Source: Heliocidaris tuberculata (Eukaryota > Echinodermata > Echinoidea > Camarodonta > Echinometridae). Taken from it: a DNA stretch of 64,000 nucleotides. The translations under genes and the position numbers were made by a program. Position 1 is the stretch's first letter. Each line of letters starts with the position of its first letter. Positions 57,801 to 64,000 of the stretch are shown in pieces. The notes below the pieces were generated by a model. The model was not told the origin of the DNA. It saw only the letters and a program-made list of their open reading frames with translations, and did no database searches. Location of the stretch: assembly GCA_025618425.1 (NCBI GenBank), contig CM046841.1, forward strand, positions 12,431,144 to 12,495,143. Direction: 5' to 3'.

Positions 57801-60800
57801 TTGGGGTTGACTGAGGCACACCCCCGAAAAAAAAAAATCAGGGTCTTACATATACAGCAGCTAGTGACGATCGTGGCCAATCGTAATTTTTTTAACCGCG
57901 GTGTTTTACATGGATTCGTTTATCAAATTATGGGGGAATTCGTATTCAAATGTACTAAATAATAATATCTCGTTCAATTTTCAATAAAACATGGATTTAT
58001 TAAAAACAACAGAGTATTAAAGAAATTAGAGGTGAAATAATAACTTCAATGGACAGTGCAGTGCGAGTAGTCCCTCCCGCCGGGGAGACGCCGATGGGGA
58101 TGGTGTGCTCGCAGCGACTGGCCGTGCGCACGAAGAAGTCCTTGCACAGTGGAATGGCTTGAAAAATTGCAGATTTGCCATTACCGGTTGGAAGATTAAC
58201 AAACAGATCTTCCCCTTTCAATGCTGATCTTATAGCTTTTGATTGTAACTCCTTAAAAGAGACGAAAATTTCAACCTTTCAGCCGCATATTCAAGGCTCT
58301 TTGATAGGAGATCTTCTTCGCCGCTCGCCATGTTCGTCGGGCAGAGATATGATCGCTCAAAAATTTATTTATGAATATGTATGTTAATGAATATTCCTAA
58401 AATTCTCTCGAATTGTCTACTCTGATTCGTGCATCAGATTGGAAGGGCTGGTTTGGCCGGCTTTCTGGGTAAGCTACTTGGCATCAATTATCTATGGATT
58501 TGGGAGCGGAAATATAATACAAAACAAAAGAAATAAACTACAACAACCACTCAGGTTAGTAAAGGCCTCGGTGCTGACGCACCTCGGGCCACGGATCACA
58601 GTTGTCGTGCGATTAGTCTATGTATTCAGGCCGTTTAGGGAAATAACAGCACCGAGTGCCTTGGCTAAAGGCTAGGTTGCAACATGTGTACAGTGCACAA
58701 TGGAAGTGGTAGTAATGGAACCTAATGCTTTGGCAATAATAGACTTCTTTGATCAGTTTCTTAATTGGAAAGGTGCTATATAAAAAACAGTTATTATTTT
58801 TTTTTTTTTATTGTATCCCCCGAGGATACTTTGGATTCAGCAGCGTTACGCCGGCGCCGCCGCTGCCGCGGCGGCGTCATATGTGCACTCTAACTGCCAC
58901 ATTTCTTGACAGCTGTCTTTCAAATTTTGTATGGAGGTGTATCTAGGTATAAACTACACACCTCTAATTTTTGGTGATGCTTCCTCCAGTGTTCCGTCTT
59001 TTATAGGGTCAAAGGTCATATTTTGATAGATATCTTGTGTGCATCTCTTATGTGGTAAAATCTACGTACATGTACCTATAGTTTTTGGTGATGCTGCCAC
59101 TAGTGTCCCGTCTTTTATAGGGTCAAAGGTCATACTTTGGAGGATGGCGTTAGTGCACTCTGCAGGCCACATTTCTTGATGGATTTCTTTCAAATTTTGT
59201 ATGGAGGTGTATCTTGGTCAAATCTAAACATATTTAGTTTTTGGTGATGCTGCCACCAGTGTTTTGTCTTTTATAAGGTCAAAGGTCATATGTCTTTTGG
59301 ACAATGTCTTGTGTGCGCTCTGCAGGCCATATTTCTTGACAGATTCCTTTCAAATTTTTTATGGAGATGAATCTTGGTACAGTCTACAAAATTTATGCTT
59401 TTTGATATTGCTGCCCTCATTGTTTCGTCCTTTATAGGGTCAAAGGTCATATGTCTTTTGTGCGCTCTAACTGCCACATTTCTTGATGGATTTCTTTCAG
59501 ATTTTGTATGGAGGTCCATCATATAGTTTACTCTAGTCCTCTACAGTTTTTGGTGATGCTGCCCCCAGTGTTCCATCTTTAACAGGGTCAAAGGTCATAT
59601 TTTAGTGGATATCTTGTGTGCGCTCTGCAGGTCACATTTCTTGACAGATTTCTTTCGAATTTTTTATAGAGATGCATTATACTCTAATCCGATGCTGTTC
59701 CTAGTGTTGACAATAGTCCAGGCCACTGGTGGTGATCTCTATGTCATCCTTTTGTTTGAGGGAGGGGAGGGGGGAAGTTCTTTGTCCCTCCTTCGAACAA
59801 AAGGATGACACAAAAATAGTTGCCAATGCCGGGGGATACATTCGCATTGCGCGGCAATGGACATTTCTAGTTTTTTTTAATTTTTTTTTTACAGATAAGA
59901 CATGTCAGGGTTTCCCAGGTCTTGGTGTGGAGCATAAGATCAAGACCAACCCCATGAAAGAGATGGTGAATCCTGAGCAGGGAGACCGCTACCATCAGCT
60001 CTTTGATGAGTTCAAGCAGAAGTACGGCAAGACATACAAGACAGACAAGGAGCATGTACAACGCAAGGGACACTTCACCAAGAATGTGAGGTAAGACAGC
60101 GCTCATTTAGCTGGTTCCCAGACTTTTCCCCTGTGTCTTTAAAGTCCAGGTACAAATTTGATAGCCAATCTCTCCCCCTCCCCCACCCTACCGAAAAAAA
60201 AAGAAGTTCAGATTTCCTTGATTTTGGTTGAGGAACTGCAAGAGACAAACAGATGCTGTGAAGATATTTAACAGAATATCAAATGAATTAGAGATGAAAA
60301 GTAAATGACATCCTATGCAAGGATGGAAATTTCCAAATCAAATCAAATCATGGTAGTAAAATTGATAAGTTTTAGAACTGTTGAATGAAAAGGACAATAA
60401 TTTGGATTTTATAGTAAGTGTTATCTAATATGGCCATTCCCATGTGTTCAAAATCATGTAGCATTTTTTTGAATATGAGGGCATTTGAAGAACAGTCCTT
60501 TTCAGGGGACTTTTTCTGTACAATATTCTTCCTCACTGACATAAAAAGAATTAGAAAGCTCACACATTTATTTTTCACTGTTACTAGAACTCAAGATTAT
60601 CTTTGAATTTCTGATTTTCTCATCAGGATGATCCATTCGCTCAACCGGGCCAATCTGGGCTACGTGCTGGACATCAACCACATGGCCGACCACTCACATG
60701 GTGAGCTCAAGAGGATGAGAGGTCGTCTGCGACCCACCAGACCTAACAATGGACTCCCCTACGATGGTTCTGACGTCAGTGAAGCCTCCCTACCAGACTA

Positions 60801-63800
60801 CATCAACTGGAATGAGCTAGGTGAGTGATTGTTGCAAGGAGGTTAGTATTCATGTTTATCCCCTGGTTATTATTATTGCTGAGGTATCCTGCTTCTTAGT
60901 CTTTTCTACGACCGTTTTCTGGCGACAATTGCACCGCAGTCTATATCCTACACTAACCAAATTCTTAAAGTGAAATTCAACCGCAGATTGTGGATGTTTC
61001 TTGCCACAAGAGGGCCTTATTCTGTAATCTTTGAATAGCTTGATAGTTCATGATTGGTTTGTGATTTCCCTTTCACCCCCTACCTTAGGTGCTGTGAGTC
61101 CAGTAAAGGATCAGGCTATTTGTGGATCCTGCTGGAGTTTTGGATCGGCTGAAACCATCGAAGGGGCCTACTTCGTGAAGGTGGGTTAACCCTTTCATGA
61201 CAGGAATTATTTAAGGGCTAAATTAATCACATTTGGTTCTTCAAATCGGCAACAATGATAATTTTCTTTAAATGCTACATGGTTCTAATAAAATGTATTT
61301 TATAAAAAAACAATGATTTTGAACCTCTCAATGTGTTGCCAATTTAGGAATTTTAAAGCTTTTTTTCCTATATAAAATTCCTGCCATCAAACGCAATATG
61401 GTCATGCAACAAAAATGGACACAGTGTGTGCAAATTTTTTTTGCTCTTTCTACTCGTGGATCAGGTATATTTATTAGGGCTCGGAATCAAAAGTTATTGA
61501 GCCAAACCACAAAATGTGGTCAATTGTCTCAAAAAGGTTAATAGCAAATTGACTGAAGATGTTAAGGCATCAGAATTTGAGCCCTGTATCCCCTGTGGCA
61601 ACACATTAATCTGTATTTGCTGCTCCATACCCAGGAATATGGGGACCTGGTTGGATCAGGATGATGAAAGCCGTGAATGTCTTTGCCATATGCTCTCGTG
61701 GTGATGAACCCAAAAGTGGTAGATATGTGCCCCTGGCAAGACAAAAAAAAGGGGGCTTCGGAACGAGCGTATCATGAAAAGGATGGTCTTCAGAACTACT
61801 AATATTTTGAAAAAAGGGGGACTTTGGAACTGGATTACAATATAAATATGATGCTACAGAACTGGTTCCCACAAGCTCCCATTAATTAGCTAAATACACT
61901 GTGTGTCATAGCAAGTGTATGGTGTGTGTATTCATATAAGCGGGGTTAATTTGCATGCATGCGCTCAGCATGAATGAAAACTGAATTCCCTGGGGTGGAT
62001 TGGAACCGGATTGGAAGCAATAGGGAAAGCCCGGAGGAATTAAGCACCTGGAATGAAACTTGTTTTCAACTTTTCACCAAAATCATATTCTTCGAAATGG
62101 GCCGGGGCGGGCCATGACGGCCGGAACGACGGAATGAAAAAACAGCGGTGCTTTGGAACGGTTTTCTCTCTTCTTTTTCTCATCAAGAAAAAAATGGTAT
62201 GCTTTGGAACGGAAATTTGAGTGTAAAATTGGGGGTCTTCTGAGCAGCACATACCCACCGCACACTATACACTGAGCCCCCCCCCCCCCCCCCCCGGGGT
62301 AATATCTGTTAAGTCCTTAGAGACGTTAATCGATATATCCAGATTTCTTATTGCATACAGCTGTACAGCTGCTCAACAAATTCTCTCCATGTCTTTTCTC
62401 TATACTATAGTATAAGAAGCGAGTTCGCCTCTCACAGCAGATGCTGATGGATTGCACCTGGGCAGTGGGGAACAACGGGTGCGACGGGGGCGAGGAATGG
62501 AGAGTGTACGAGTGGCTCATCAAAAATGGAGGCATTCCTTTGGAAGAGACCTACGGACCATACCTTGGACAGGTATATATAAACTCAAAGGCAGAGATAT
62601 TCTAAATCTTGCTGTGGCTGTGTCGTACCTTCTTCTGTTGTTTGAGGCAGCAGGATTTTAAAATAGAACTTCAGTCAAACATGCTTAATCTTAATCTTTC
62701 TTCAGTCTATATGCTTAAACGTAATCTTGCTGTGGCTGTGTCATACATGAACCTTCTTCTATTGTTTGAGGCAGCAGAATTTTAAAGTAAAACTTCAGTC
62801 AAACATGCTTTAATGCCATTCTGTACAGAAAGACCACCTATGTATAAAAACCACATTCTTGTTTCCCTTAAACTGTATTACTCAGTGAAACATGTATTTA
62901 TAGAACCTGTGCATACATTTAAGACCACCTGCCTATAAAGATCAATTTTCTTGTCTCCCTTAAGTGGTCTTTATTTAAAGGTTTCACTGTGTTATGTACA
63001 TAAAACAGTTGATACATAAATCTGACAAACAGACTAGACTATGTTTAGTCGCACCTCTCTCCGCAACAAAATGTGGTGTTACATTTACATGTATCAATGT
63101 TTATAGCAGGAATGAAGTGTTCCAGACTTGTATGAAATATGATATAATAGCATAAACATTTGTTGAGAAACTTGCAGATTTTTGCACAAGATCCGTGTCA
63201 CTTCGACTTTTGAACAATAATGAACAAATAAGGTGTGTAAAGTTACTCATTTCATTCAATATTTATATGCATAAAATTGAGTAGAATATGAGTGTTATCA
63301 TTAGAAAGGGCATTAAATTTTTTATAATTTCTTTTTTACACAAAATTTAGTTACAGGGAAGTGTTAACGGGGTGCAGGCATTGGTACAGTAAGCATCATT
63401 CATGTTTTGAAAAAATCTCAAAACAAGAAAACCCTTAGGCATAGTTAGAGTTAGGCTATATGAATCCCTTCAAATTGATAAAACTGAGAAAAACTAATTA
63501 AACCTATAGCTGCATGTGTAAGCCTGATTTAATTACGTCCATTGAATCGCCTTTTGATATCATTTTGGGGACTCCCTGTTATGACGGACAATCCTTACAG
63601 TTTTCTAAAGAGTGAATCTACTTGTATAATATACTCTGTTTGCATGAAATCTCATTAACCTCTTTCTTCTTGTAATTGTGCATCCCTCTTTCCAGAATGG
63701 TGTGTGCCATTACAACAAGACTATGGCTGAAGCTAGTATCCGTAGGTACTTCAATGTCACTTCTGGCGACCAGAAGGCTCTCAAAACAGCTTTGGTTAAG

Positions 63801-63885
63801 AAAGGACCTATTGCTGTTGCTATCAATGCTGCTGTTCCCTCTTTCAGCTTCTACTCCTATGGGACATATTATGATAGCAAGTGTG
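36821..63885 (+). CDS. Gene B: paralogous C1A cysteine protease, exons 1-9 of 10, frameshift in exon 3
   Basis: Second copy of the same protease on the opposite strand. Exons: 36821-36866, 50104-50232, 50583-50754, 55202-55457, 59895-60090, 60627-60820, 61089-61180, 62411-62572, 63696-63885; the His/Asn exon must lie beyond the window. Every exon has the length and phase of its gene A partner except exon 3, which is one base shorter (172 versus 173). The loss, near 50694-50696, shifts the frame to a stop at the exon 3 donor. All other exons keep open, conserved frames and consensus splice sites, including QAICGSCW in exon 7. Either the gene has recently died or the missing base is a read error. 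Its introns are larger than those of A (intron 1 is 13.2 kb). Confidence 0.85.
37199..38639 (+). mobile_element. TTAA-flanked element with a broken THAP domain (Kolobok-like)
   Basis: Ends AGGGTGACTAAAAT and ATTTAGTCACCCT, with TTAA at 37195-37198 and 38640-38643. The interior carries a THAP-like reading frame. TTAA targets together with THAP domains are typical of Kolobok transposons. At 1.44 kb without a catalytic core it is non-autonomous. Confidence 0.83.
37581..37765 (+). pseudogene. THAP zinc-finger fragment, frameshifted
   Basis: ATG at 37581 opens MPNRCIVAGCSKT, a C-x4-C THAP start. HHFPKDENLRKLWV follows in a second frame after an apparent 4-base insertion. The closing EWQGPSEWSTICSDHF lies in a third frame. 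All four C2CH ligands and the conserved Pro/Trp residues can be seen across the frames, but no single protein is encoded. Confidence 0.8.
38644..39194. other. Intron 1 of gene B, no feature recognised
   Basis: AT-rich, with a TCTAGATCTAGATCTAGAG run near 39048. Nothing assignable. Confidence 0.5.
39197..39375. mobile_element. pogo/Tigger-like miniature element
   Basis: TA-flanked inverted ends CAGTTAACTTTGCCTAA and TTATGCAAGGTTAACTG, with several internal TTCGACTTA(T/G)G units in both directions. Confidence 0.7.
39700..39925. repeat. C-rich dispersed repeat, family R2 copy 2
   Basis: Shares TTGCTTGTCAGAGAATTATG, CTGGACCCCATAA and GAGCGACTTTTG-GAGGGCTGGCGA with 18170-18300. Contains a C run of over 30 bases. 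A shorter relative with CCAGCCCGGCCCCC and AATCCGCCACTG lies at 42860-43000. Confidence 0.65.
40538..41099. mobile_element. Miniature element, family M5 copy 1, carrying a nested piggyBac-like element
   Basis: Inverted ends CAGGGCCCTCTTGCATAAAA and complement. It is split by the 407-bp family M2 element at 40661-41067; removing that leaves a ~155-bp palindromic element (TTGCGTTAAATCGCAACTC / GAGTTGCAATTAATCGCAA). Confidence 0.85.
40661..41067. mobile_element. piggyBac-like 407-bp miniature element, family M2 copy 2
   Basis: CCCTTTCAAGACAATTGACC start, AAAAGGG end, TTAA on both sides. Opposite orientation to copy 1. Confidence 0.88.
41100..41259. mobile_element. Miniature element, family M5 copy 2
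   Basis: Ends GGGCCCCATTGCATAAAACT and AGTTTTATGCAACAGGGCCC; interior is a near-palindrome built on TACCATTAACGG / TACCATGG. It abuts copy 1. A third copy lies at 47475-47634. Confidence 0.83.
41270..45560. repeat. 4.3-kb palindrome with 346-bp tandem repeats in each arm
   Basis: Left arm (41270-42200, with an extra piece at 42690-42860) holds nearly three tandem units, marked by GTGACCTCTAAATT at ~41435, ~41781 and ~42127. The right arm (44570-45560) holds the same units inverted. Inner sequence is also inverted: 43120-43200 matches 43985-44050 (CTGAAATTTCAGAAG and AGACTACCCCTA). Most units carry AGGTCAAAGGTCA. Open stretches with a shared FLKFQK-A-K peptide lie in both inner arms (minus 43039-43266, plus 43821-44057); no domain recognised. 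Confidence 0.8.
45655..45850. mobile_element. Family M1 partial copy
   Basis: Begins AGAGAAATCCACCCTGATTA and continues with the M1 interior (GAAAGTTATGAATTTTTGAA, ATTGGCAACTCCGTGATGTA). Right end missing. Confidence 0.65.
46317..46582. repeat. Two tandem copies of a 133-bp unit
   Basis: Unit begins GCGTATGAAAGCCATTTTAG at 46317 and again at 46450, with only a few differences. Confidence 0.9.
46873..47143. mobile_element. TTAA-flanked miniature element nested in the Mutator-like copy
   Basis: Ends AGGGACCG and GGCTCCCT, with TTAA on both sides. The uninterrupted host sequence, ACCTCTAAGTTGAAGAGG, is seen in the sister copies. GC content is higher than surroundings. Confidence 0.8.
47333..48153. 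mobile_element. 0.8-kb element with long terminal inverted repeats nested in the Mutator-like copy
   Basis: Over 30 bp of perfect inverted repeat, starting TGACCAGGCACCACAAAACC. CATATG adjoins both ends. Contains the family M5 element at 47475-47634. No transposase. Confidence 0.82.
47475..47634. mobile_element. Miniature element, family M5 copy 3
   Basis: Ends AGGGTGCCATTGCATAAAG and TTTTATGCAACGGCACCCT, palindromic interior with TACTATTATAGTAAC. Confidence 0.8.
48785..49490. repeat. Region of inverted and direct repeats in intron 1 of gene B
   Basis: About 110 bp at 48787-48898 (GCAAGATTCATCCATTTCCA, CAACGATCGGATCATGAGAA) recurs inverted at 49140-49252. A second unit, GTAGATGAACGGAGTACAAG to ATACTGC, recurs directly at 48992-49090 and 49291-49390. 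No protein family recognised in the short open frames. Confidence 0.75.
49549..49955. mobile_element. piggyBac-like 407-bp miniature element, family M2 copy 3
   Basis: CCCTTTCAAGACAATTGACC start, CTGAAAGGG end, TTAA both sides. It ends 148 bp before gene B exon 2. Confidence 0.88.
50104..50232 (+). CDS. Gene B exon 2
   Basis: Encodes [20 protein letters not shown] and on to RSRIDMYNG. The duplicated-looking acceptor CTCCAGGCTTCTCCAG is shared with gene A; the second AG keeps the frame. Confidence 0.92.
50583..50754 (+). pseudogene. Gene B exon 3, one base deleted
   Basis: Aligns with gene A exon 3 over its full length, beginning LDKTYFRGDDGSYGNIYKIS. Where A reads ATCCCAGGTGAGG, B reads ATCTCCGTGAGAAGG, one base fewer. 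Downstream the conserved residues ([13 protein letters not shown] in A) are present only in a different frame. The splice sites are intact. Confidence 0.88.
50755..52010. other. Start of intron 3 of gene B
   Basis: AT-rich; a GC-rich tag with GGGGGCAGTGAAGCCCCC and GGGGCAGCGCCCC lies at 50928-50972, probably an old mobile-element end. Otherwise nothing assignable. Confidence 0.5.
52011..53363. mobile_element. 1.35-kb element with GCAGAGCTGCCAA ends, inserted in a minisatellite
   Basis: Inverted ends GCAGAGCTGCCAA and TTGGCAGCTCTGC, with TTCT on both sides. Removing it joins ATGCCTTCT to GTTAT, which is the unit of the adjacent minisatellite. The ends carry repeated TACGTTTTT (left) and ATATGTTTTTT (right) motifs. 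The interior holds the hairpin at 52258-52355 and open frames without recognised domains. Confidence 0.75.
52258..52355. ncRNA. Near-perfect ~98-nt hairpin, possible small-RNA precursor
   Basis: Arms of about 45 bp starting TGCACACAGGGAAGTGCTGC are almost perfectly complementary around a minimal loop at CCATACATGG, with one or two mismatches (GTGCTG / CAGCATATA). The length fits a miRNA-like or siRNA-type foldback, but no expression evidence exists and it may simply be a palindromic repeat. Confidence 0.35.
53364..53444. repeat. 16-bp minisatellite
   Basis: Five units of TTCTGTTATGCACGCC with small changes. Confidence 0.88.
53445..54224. other. Intron 3 sequence with G runs
   Basis: Contains G runs at 53745 and 53900 and a short GGGTTAGGGTT stretch at 54172-54200. 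No gene recognised. Confidence 0.5.
54225..54525. repeat. Dispersed repeat, family R1 copy 2
   Basis: Aligns with 1496-1795 over about 300 bp in the same orientation (GAGGTTTTGGAATCATCAAA, TTTCGAATATGAGG, CCTTTTCAGGGGA). Confidence 0.72.
54549..55133. mobile_element. TTAA-flanked miniature element, family M1 copy
   Basis: AGGGAAATCCTACCTTTATA start and GGTTGGATTGCCCT end, TTAA on both sides; palindromic interior. It ends 68 bp before gene B exon 4. Confidence 0.8.
55202..55457 (+). CDS. Gene B exon 4
   Basis: Encodes [20 protein letters not shown] and later [20 protein letters not shown]; 256 bases, same as A, with acceptor TTTGTCCCAG and donor GTGAGG. Confidence 0.93.
55458..56028. repeat. 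Start of intron 4 of gene B: CCTAACC-rich stretch and CCCCGGGG-type repeat
   Basis: 55540-55620 is a degenerate CCCTAACC/TTGACCC run. 55735-55935 begins CCCCCGGGGGGGGCACTCGA and contains GATGGGTATACATGTGCCGC and repeated TTCTCAAGATACCC; it looks like a dispersed marine-invertebrate repeat, but family assignment is from general recognition only. Confidence 0.5.
56029..57705. mobile_element. Miniature element with GGGTGGTATTCTGAAAA ends, split by another
   Basis: Left end and complement (TTTTCAGAATACCGCCC) bracket the element; TTGTTGTAACTTTTGTTG recurs inverted at 57595-57640, and each end carries the GGTATTCTGAAAA motif twice. It hosts the GC-rich insertion 56137-57033. Confidence 0.8.
56137..57033. 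mobile_element. GC-rich 0.9-kb element with 27-bp perfect inverted ends
   Basis: Ends start GGCCCTGTCACACCTTTCCG; TTAA lies at 56132-56135 and 57034-57037. Interior is strongly GC-rich and full of short TACGGGC, GCGTGT and CTGCGGG motifs in both directions, unlike the AT-rich host. Short open frames look incidental. Confidence 0.85.
58000..58331 (-). pseudogene. RecQ-like helicase exon fragment
   Basis: ATG at 58331 opens MASGEEDLLSKSLEYAAERL. After a one-base shift near 58250 the frame reads KGEDLFVNLPTGNGKSAIFQ, a superfamily 2 helicase motif I (Walker A PTGNGKS), and later VIISPLISLI, motif Ia of RecQ-like proteins. Only the first helicase motifs are present; no downstream exons are seen. 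Either a captured exon or a dead retro-copy. Confidence 0.75.
58332..58924. other. Intron 4 of gene B, unassigned
   Basis: Contains GGCCTCGGTGCTGACGC and CAGCACCGAGTGCC, a loose inverted pair at 58563-58662, and a GCC/GCG-rich patch at 58845-58875. No gene recognised. Confidence 0.45.
58925..59650. repeat. Five degenerate ~110-160-bp tandem units carrying GGGTCAAAGGTCA
   Basis: Units share ATTTCTTGA(C/T)(A/G)G(A/C)TTTCTTTC, TTTTTGGTGATGCTGCC and TTTATAGGGTCAAAGGTCAT. The last motif, a DR1 nuclear-receptor type site, falls at 59006-59018, 59120-59132, 59276-59288 (perfect AGGTCAAAGGTCA), 59437-59449 and 59585-59597. Confidence 0.8.
59895..60090 (+). CDS. Gene B exon 5 (I29 propeptide)
   Basis: Encodes [15 protein letters not shown] and [20 protein letters not shown]; 196 bases, acceptor after a long T run, donor GTAAGA as in A. 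Confidence 0.94.
60460..60600. repeat. Dispersed repeat, family R1 copy 3 (partial)
   Basis: TTTTGAATATGAGGGCATTT and CCTTTTCAGGGGAC blocks in the same order as in the copies at 1496 and 54225. It lies just before gene B exon 6. Confidence 0.68.
60627..60820 (+). CDS. Gene B exon 6
   Basis: Encodes [20 protein letters not shown] through LPDYINWNELG. The mature-enzyme D-W pair of gene A is N-W here, a mild change at the N-terminus of the protease domain. Confidence 0.95.
61089..61180 (+). CDS. Gene B exon 7 (catalytic Gln and Cys)
   Basis: Encodes [20 protein letters not shown]; catalytic Gln and Cys intact. A miniature transposon begins at the TTAA that overlaps the end of the donor sequence GTGGGTTAA. 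Confidence 0.96.
61190..61537. mobile_element. piggyBac-like miniature element, family M2 copy 4, internally deleted
   Basis: CCCTTTCATGACAGGAATTA start, TTAA on both sides, 348 bp instead of 407. Its left TTAA overlaps the donor region of gene B exon 7, beginning only five bases into the intron. Confidence 0.87.
61700..62310. repeat. Degenerate GGNNCTTTGGAACGG repeat region ending in a C run
   Basis: GGGGGCTTCGGAACGAGC, GGGACTTTGGAACTGG, GGTGCTTTGGAACGG and GGTATGCTTTGGAACGG recur at 61750-62215, finishing with a C19 run and GGGG at 62279-62299. Non-coding. Confidence 0.55.
62411..62572 (+). CDS. Gene B exon 8
   Basis: Encodes [20 protein letters not shown] and [15 protein letters not shown], ending GPYLGQ; 162 bases, phase 0 on both sides, as in A. 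Confidence 0.95.
62604..62815. repeat. Two tandem copies of a ~118-bp unit in intron 8 of gene B
   Basis: AATCTTGCTGTGGCTGTGTC to CTTCAGTCAAACATGCTT at 62604 and again from 62722. Confidence 0.85.
62816..63695. other. Rest of intron 8 of gene B
   Basis: AT-rich, ATAAAGACCAC-type direct motifs at 62830-62990; nothing else recognised. Confidence 0.5.
63696..63885 (+). CDS. Gene B exon 9
   Basis: Encodes NGVCHYNKTMAEASIRRYF through GTYYDSKCG. Acceptor CTTTCCAG and donor GTATGT match gene A. The rest of the gene lies beyond 64000. Confidence 0.95.
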
Positions 63886-64000
63886 GTATGTCACTCTCAA
63901 ATTCTCATGTGTGTTTGAAAGGGACCAAGGACAAAAGAAATTTCTTGTATTTCTTTCGGGGTTAAAAATCACTCATAATATATATACAAAACATTTAATA

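Overview
The window is animal genomic DNA: AT-rich, intron-rich and crowded with mobile elements. I favour a marine deuterostome, probably an echinoderm. The grounds are a DIRS retroelement, many TTAA-flanked miniature elements, THAP-type and RecQ-like fragments and CR1/L2-like retroposons. No sequence seen fixes the species.

The backbone is a head-to-head pair of paralogous papain-family (C1A) cysteine protease genes. Gene A runs on the minus strand from ATG 29137 to stop 1072. Its ten exons join into an uninterrupted frame of 542 codons plus stop. Gene B runs on the plus strand from ATG 36821; nine exons are visible to 63885 and the tenth lies beyond the window. All nine shared intron positions and phases match. 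The predicted protein has a signal peptide, a conserved N-terminal domain, an I29-type propeptide and a C1A catalytic domain. This is the layout of the insect 26/29 kDa proteinase, usually called 'counting factor associated protein D-like' in invertebrate genomes. Gene A keeps the catalytic Cys, His and Asn. Gene B lacks one base in exon 3, which breaks its frame unless the base is a sequencing error. Both promoters share a TGTAAACAAA forkhead-like site, a GTCACGTGA E-box close to the lysosomal CLEAR element, and a TGACTCA site.

Layout. 1-1071: 3' flank of A with four or five decayed tandem copies of the end of its last exon. 1263-8773: last intron of A, holding a 5.9-kb DIRS-type element (1940-7854) with inverted terminal repeats, an internal complementary region, an open tyrosine recombinase frame and a frameshifted RT/RNase H, followed by a TA-flanked miniature element. 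8774-15679: exons 9 to 3 of A with small introns full of miniature elements. 15680-23726: intron 2, mostly a 6.3-kb composite with matching ends. 23856-29091: intron 1, mostly a 4.1-kb palindrome. 29138-36820: intergenic, with two promoters, two oppositely oriented hAT-type elements, and one non-LTR retroposon inserted inside another. 36867-50103: intron 1 of B, with a TTAA-flanked element bearing a broken THAP domain, a 4.3-kb palindrome whose arms are 346-bp tandem repeats, and several nested elements. 50104-63885: exons 2 to 9 of B, with further miniature elements, a near-perfect 98-nt hairpin, a RecQ-like fragment and tandem units carrying nuclear-receptor DR1 motifs.

The only genes likely to serve the host are the two proteases; everything else recognisable is mobile or repeated DNA in and around their introns.
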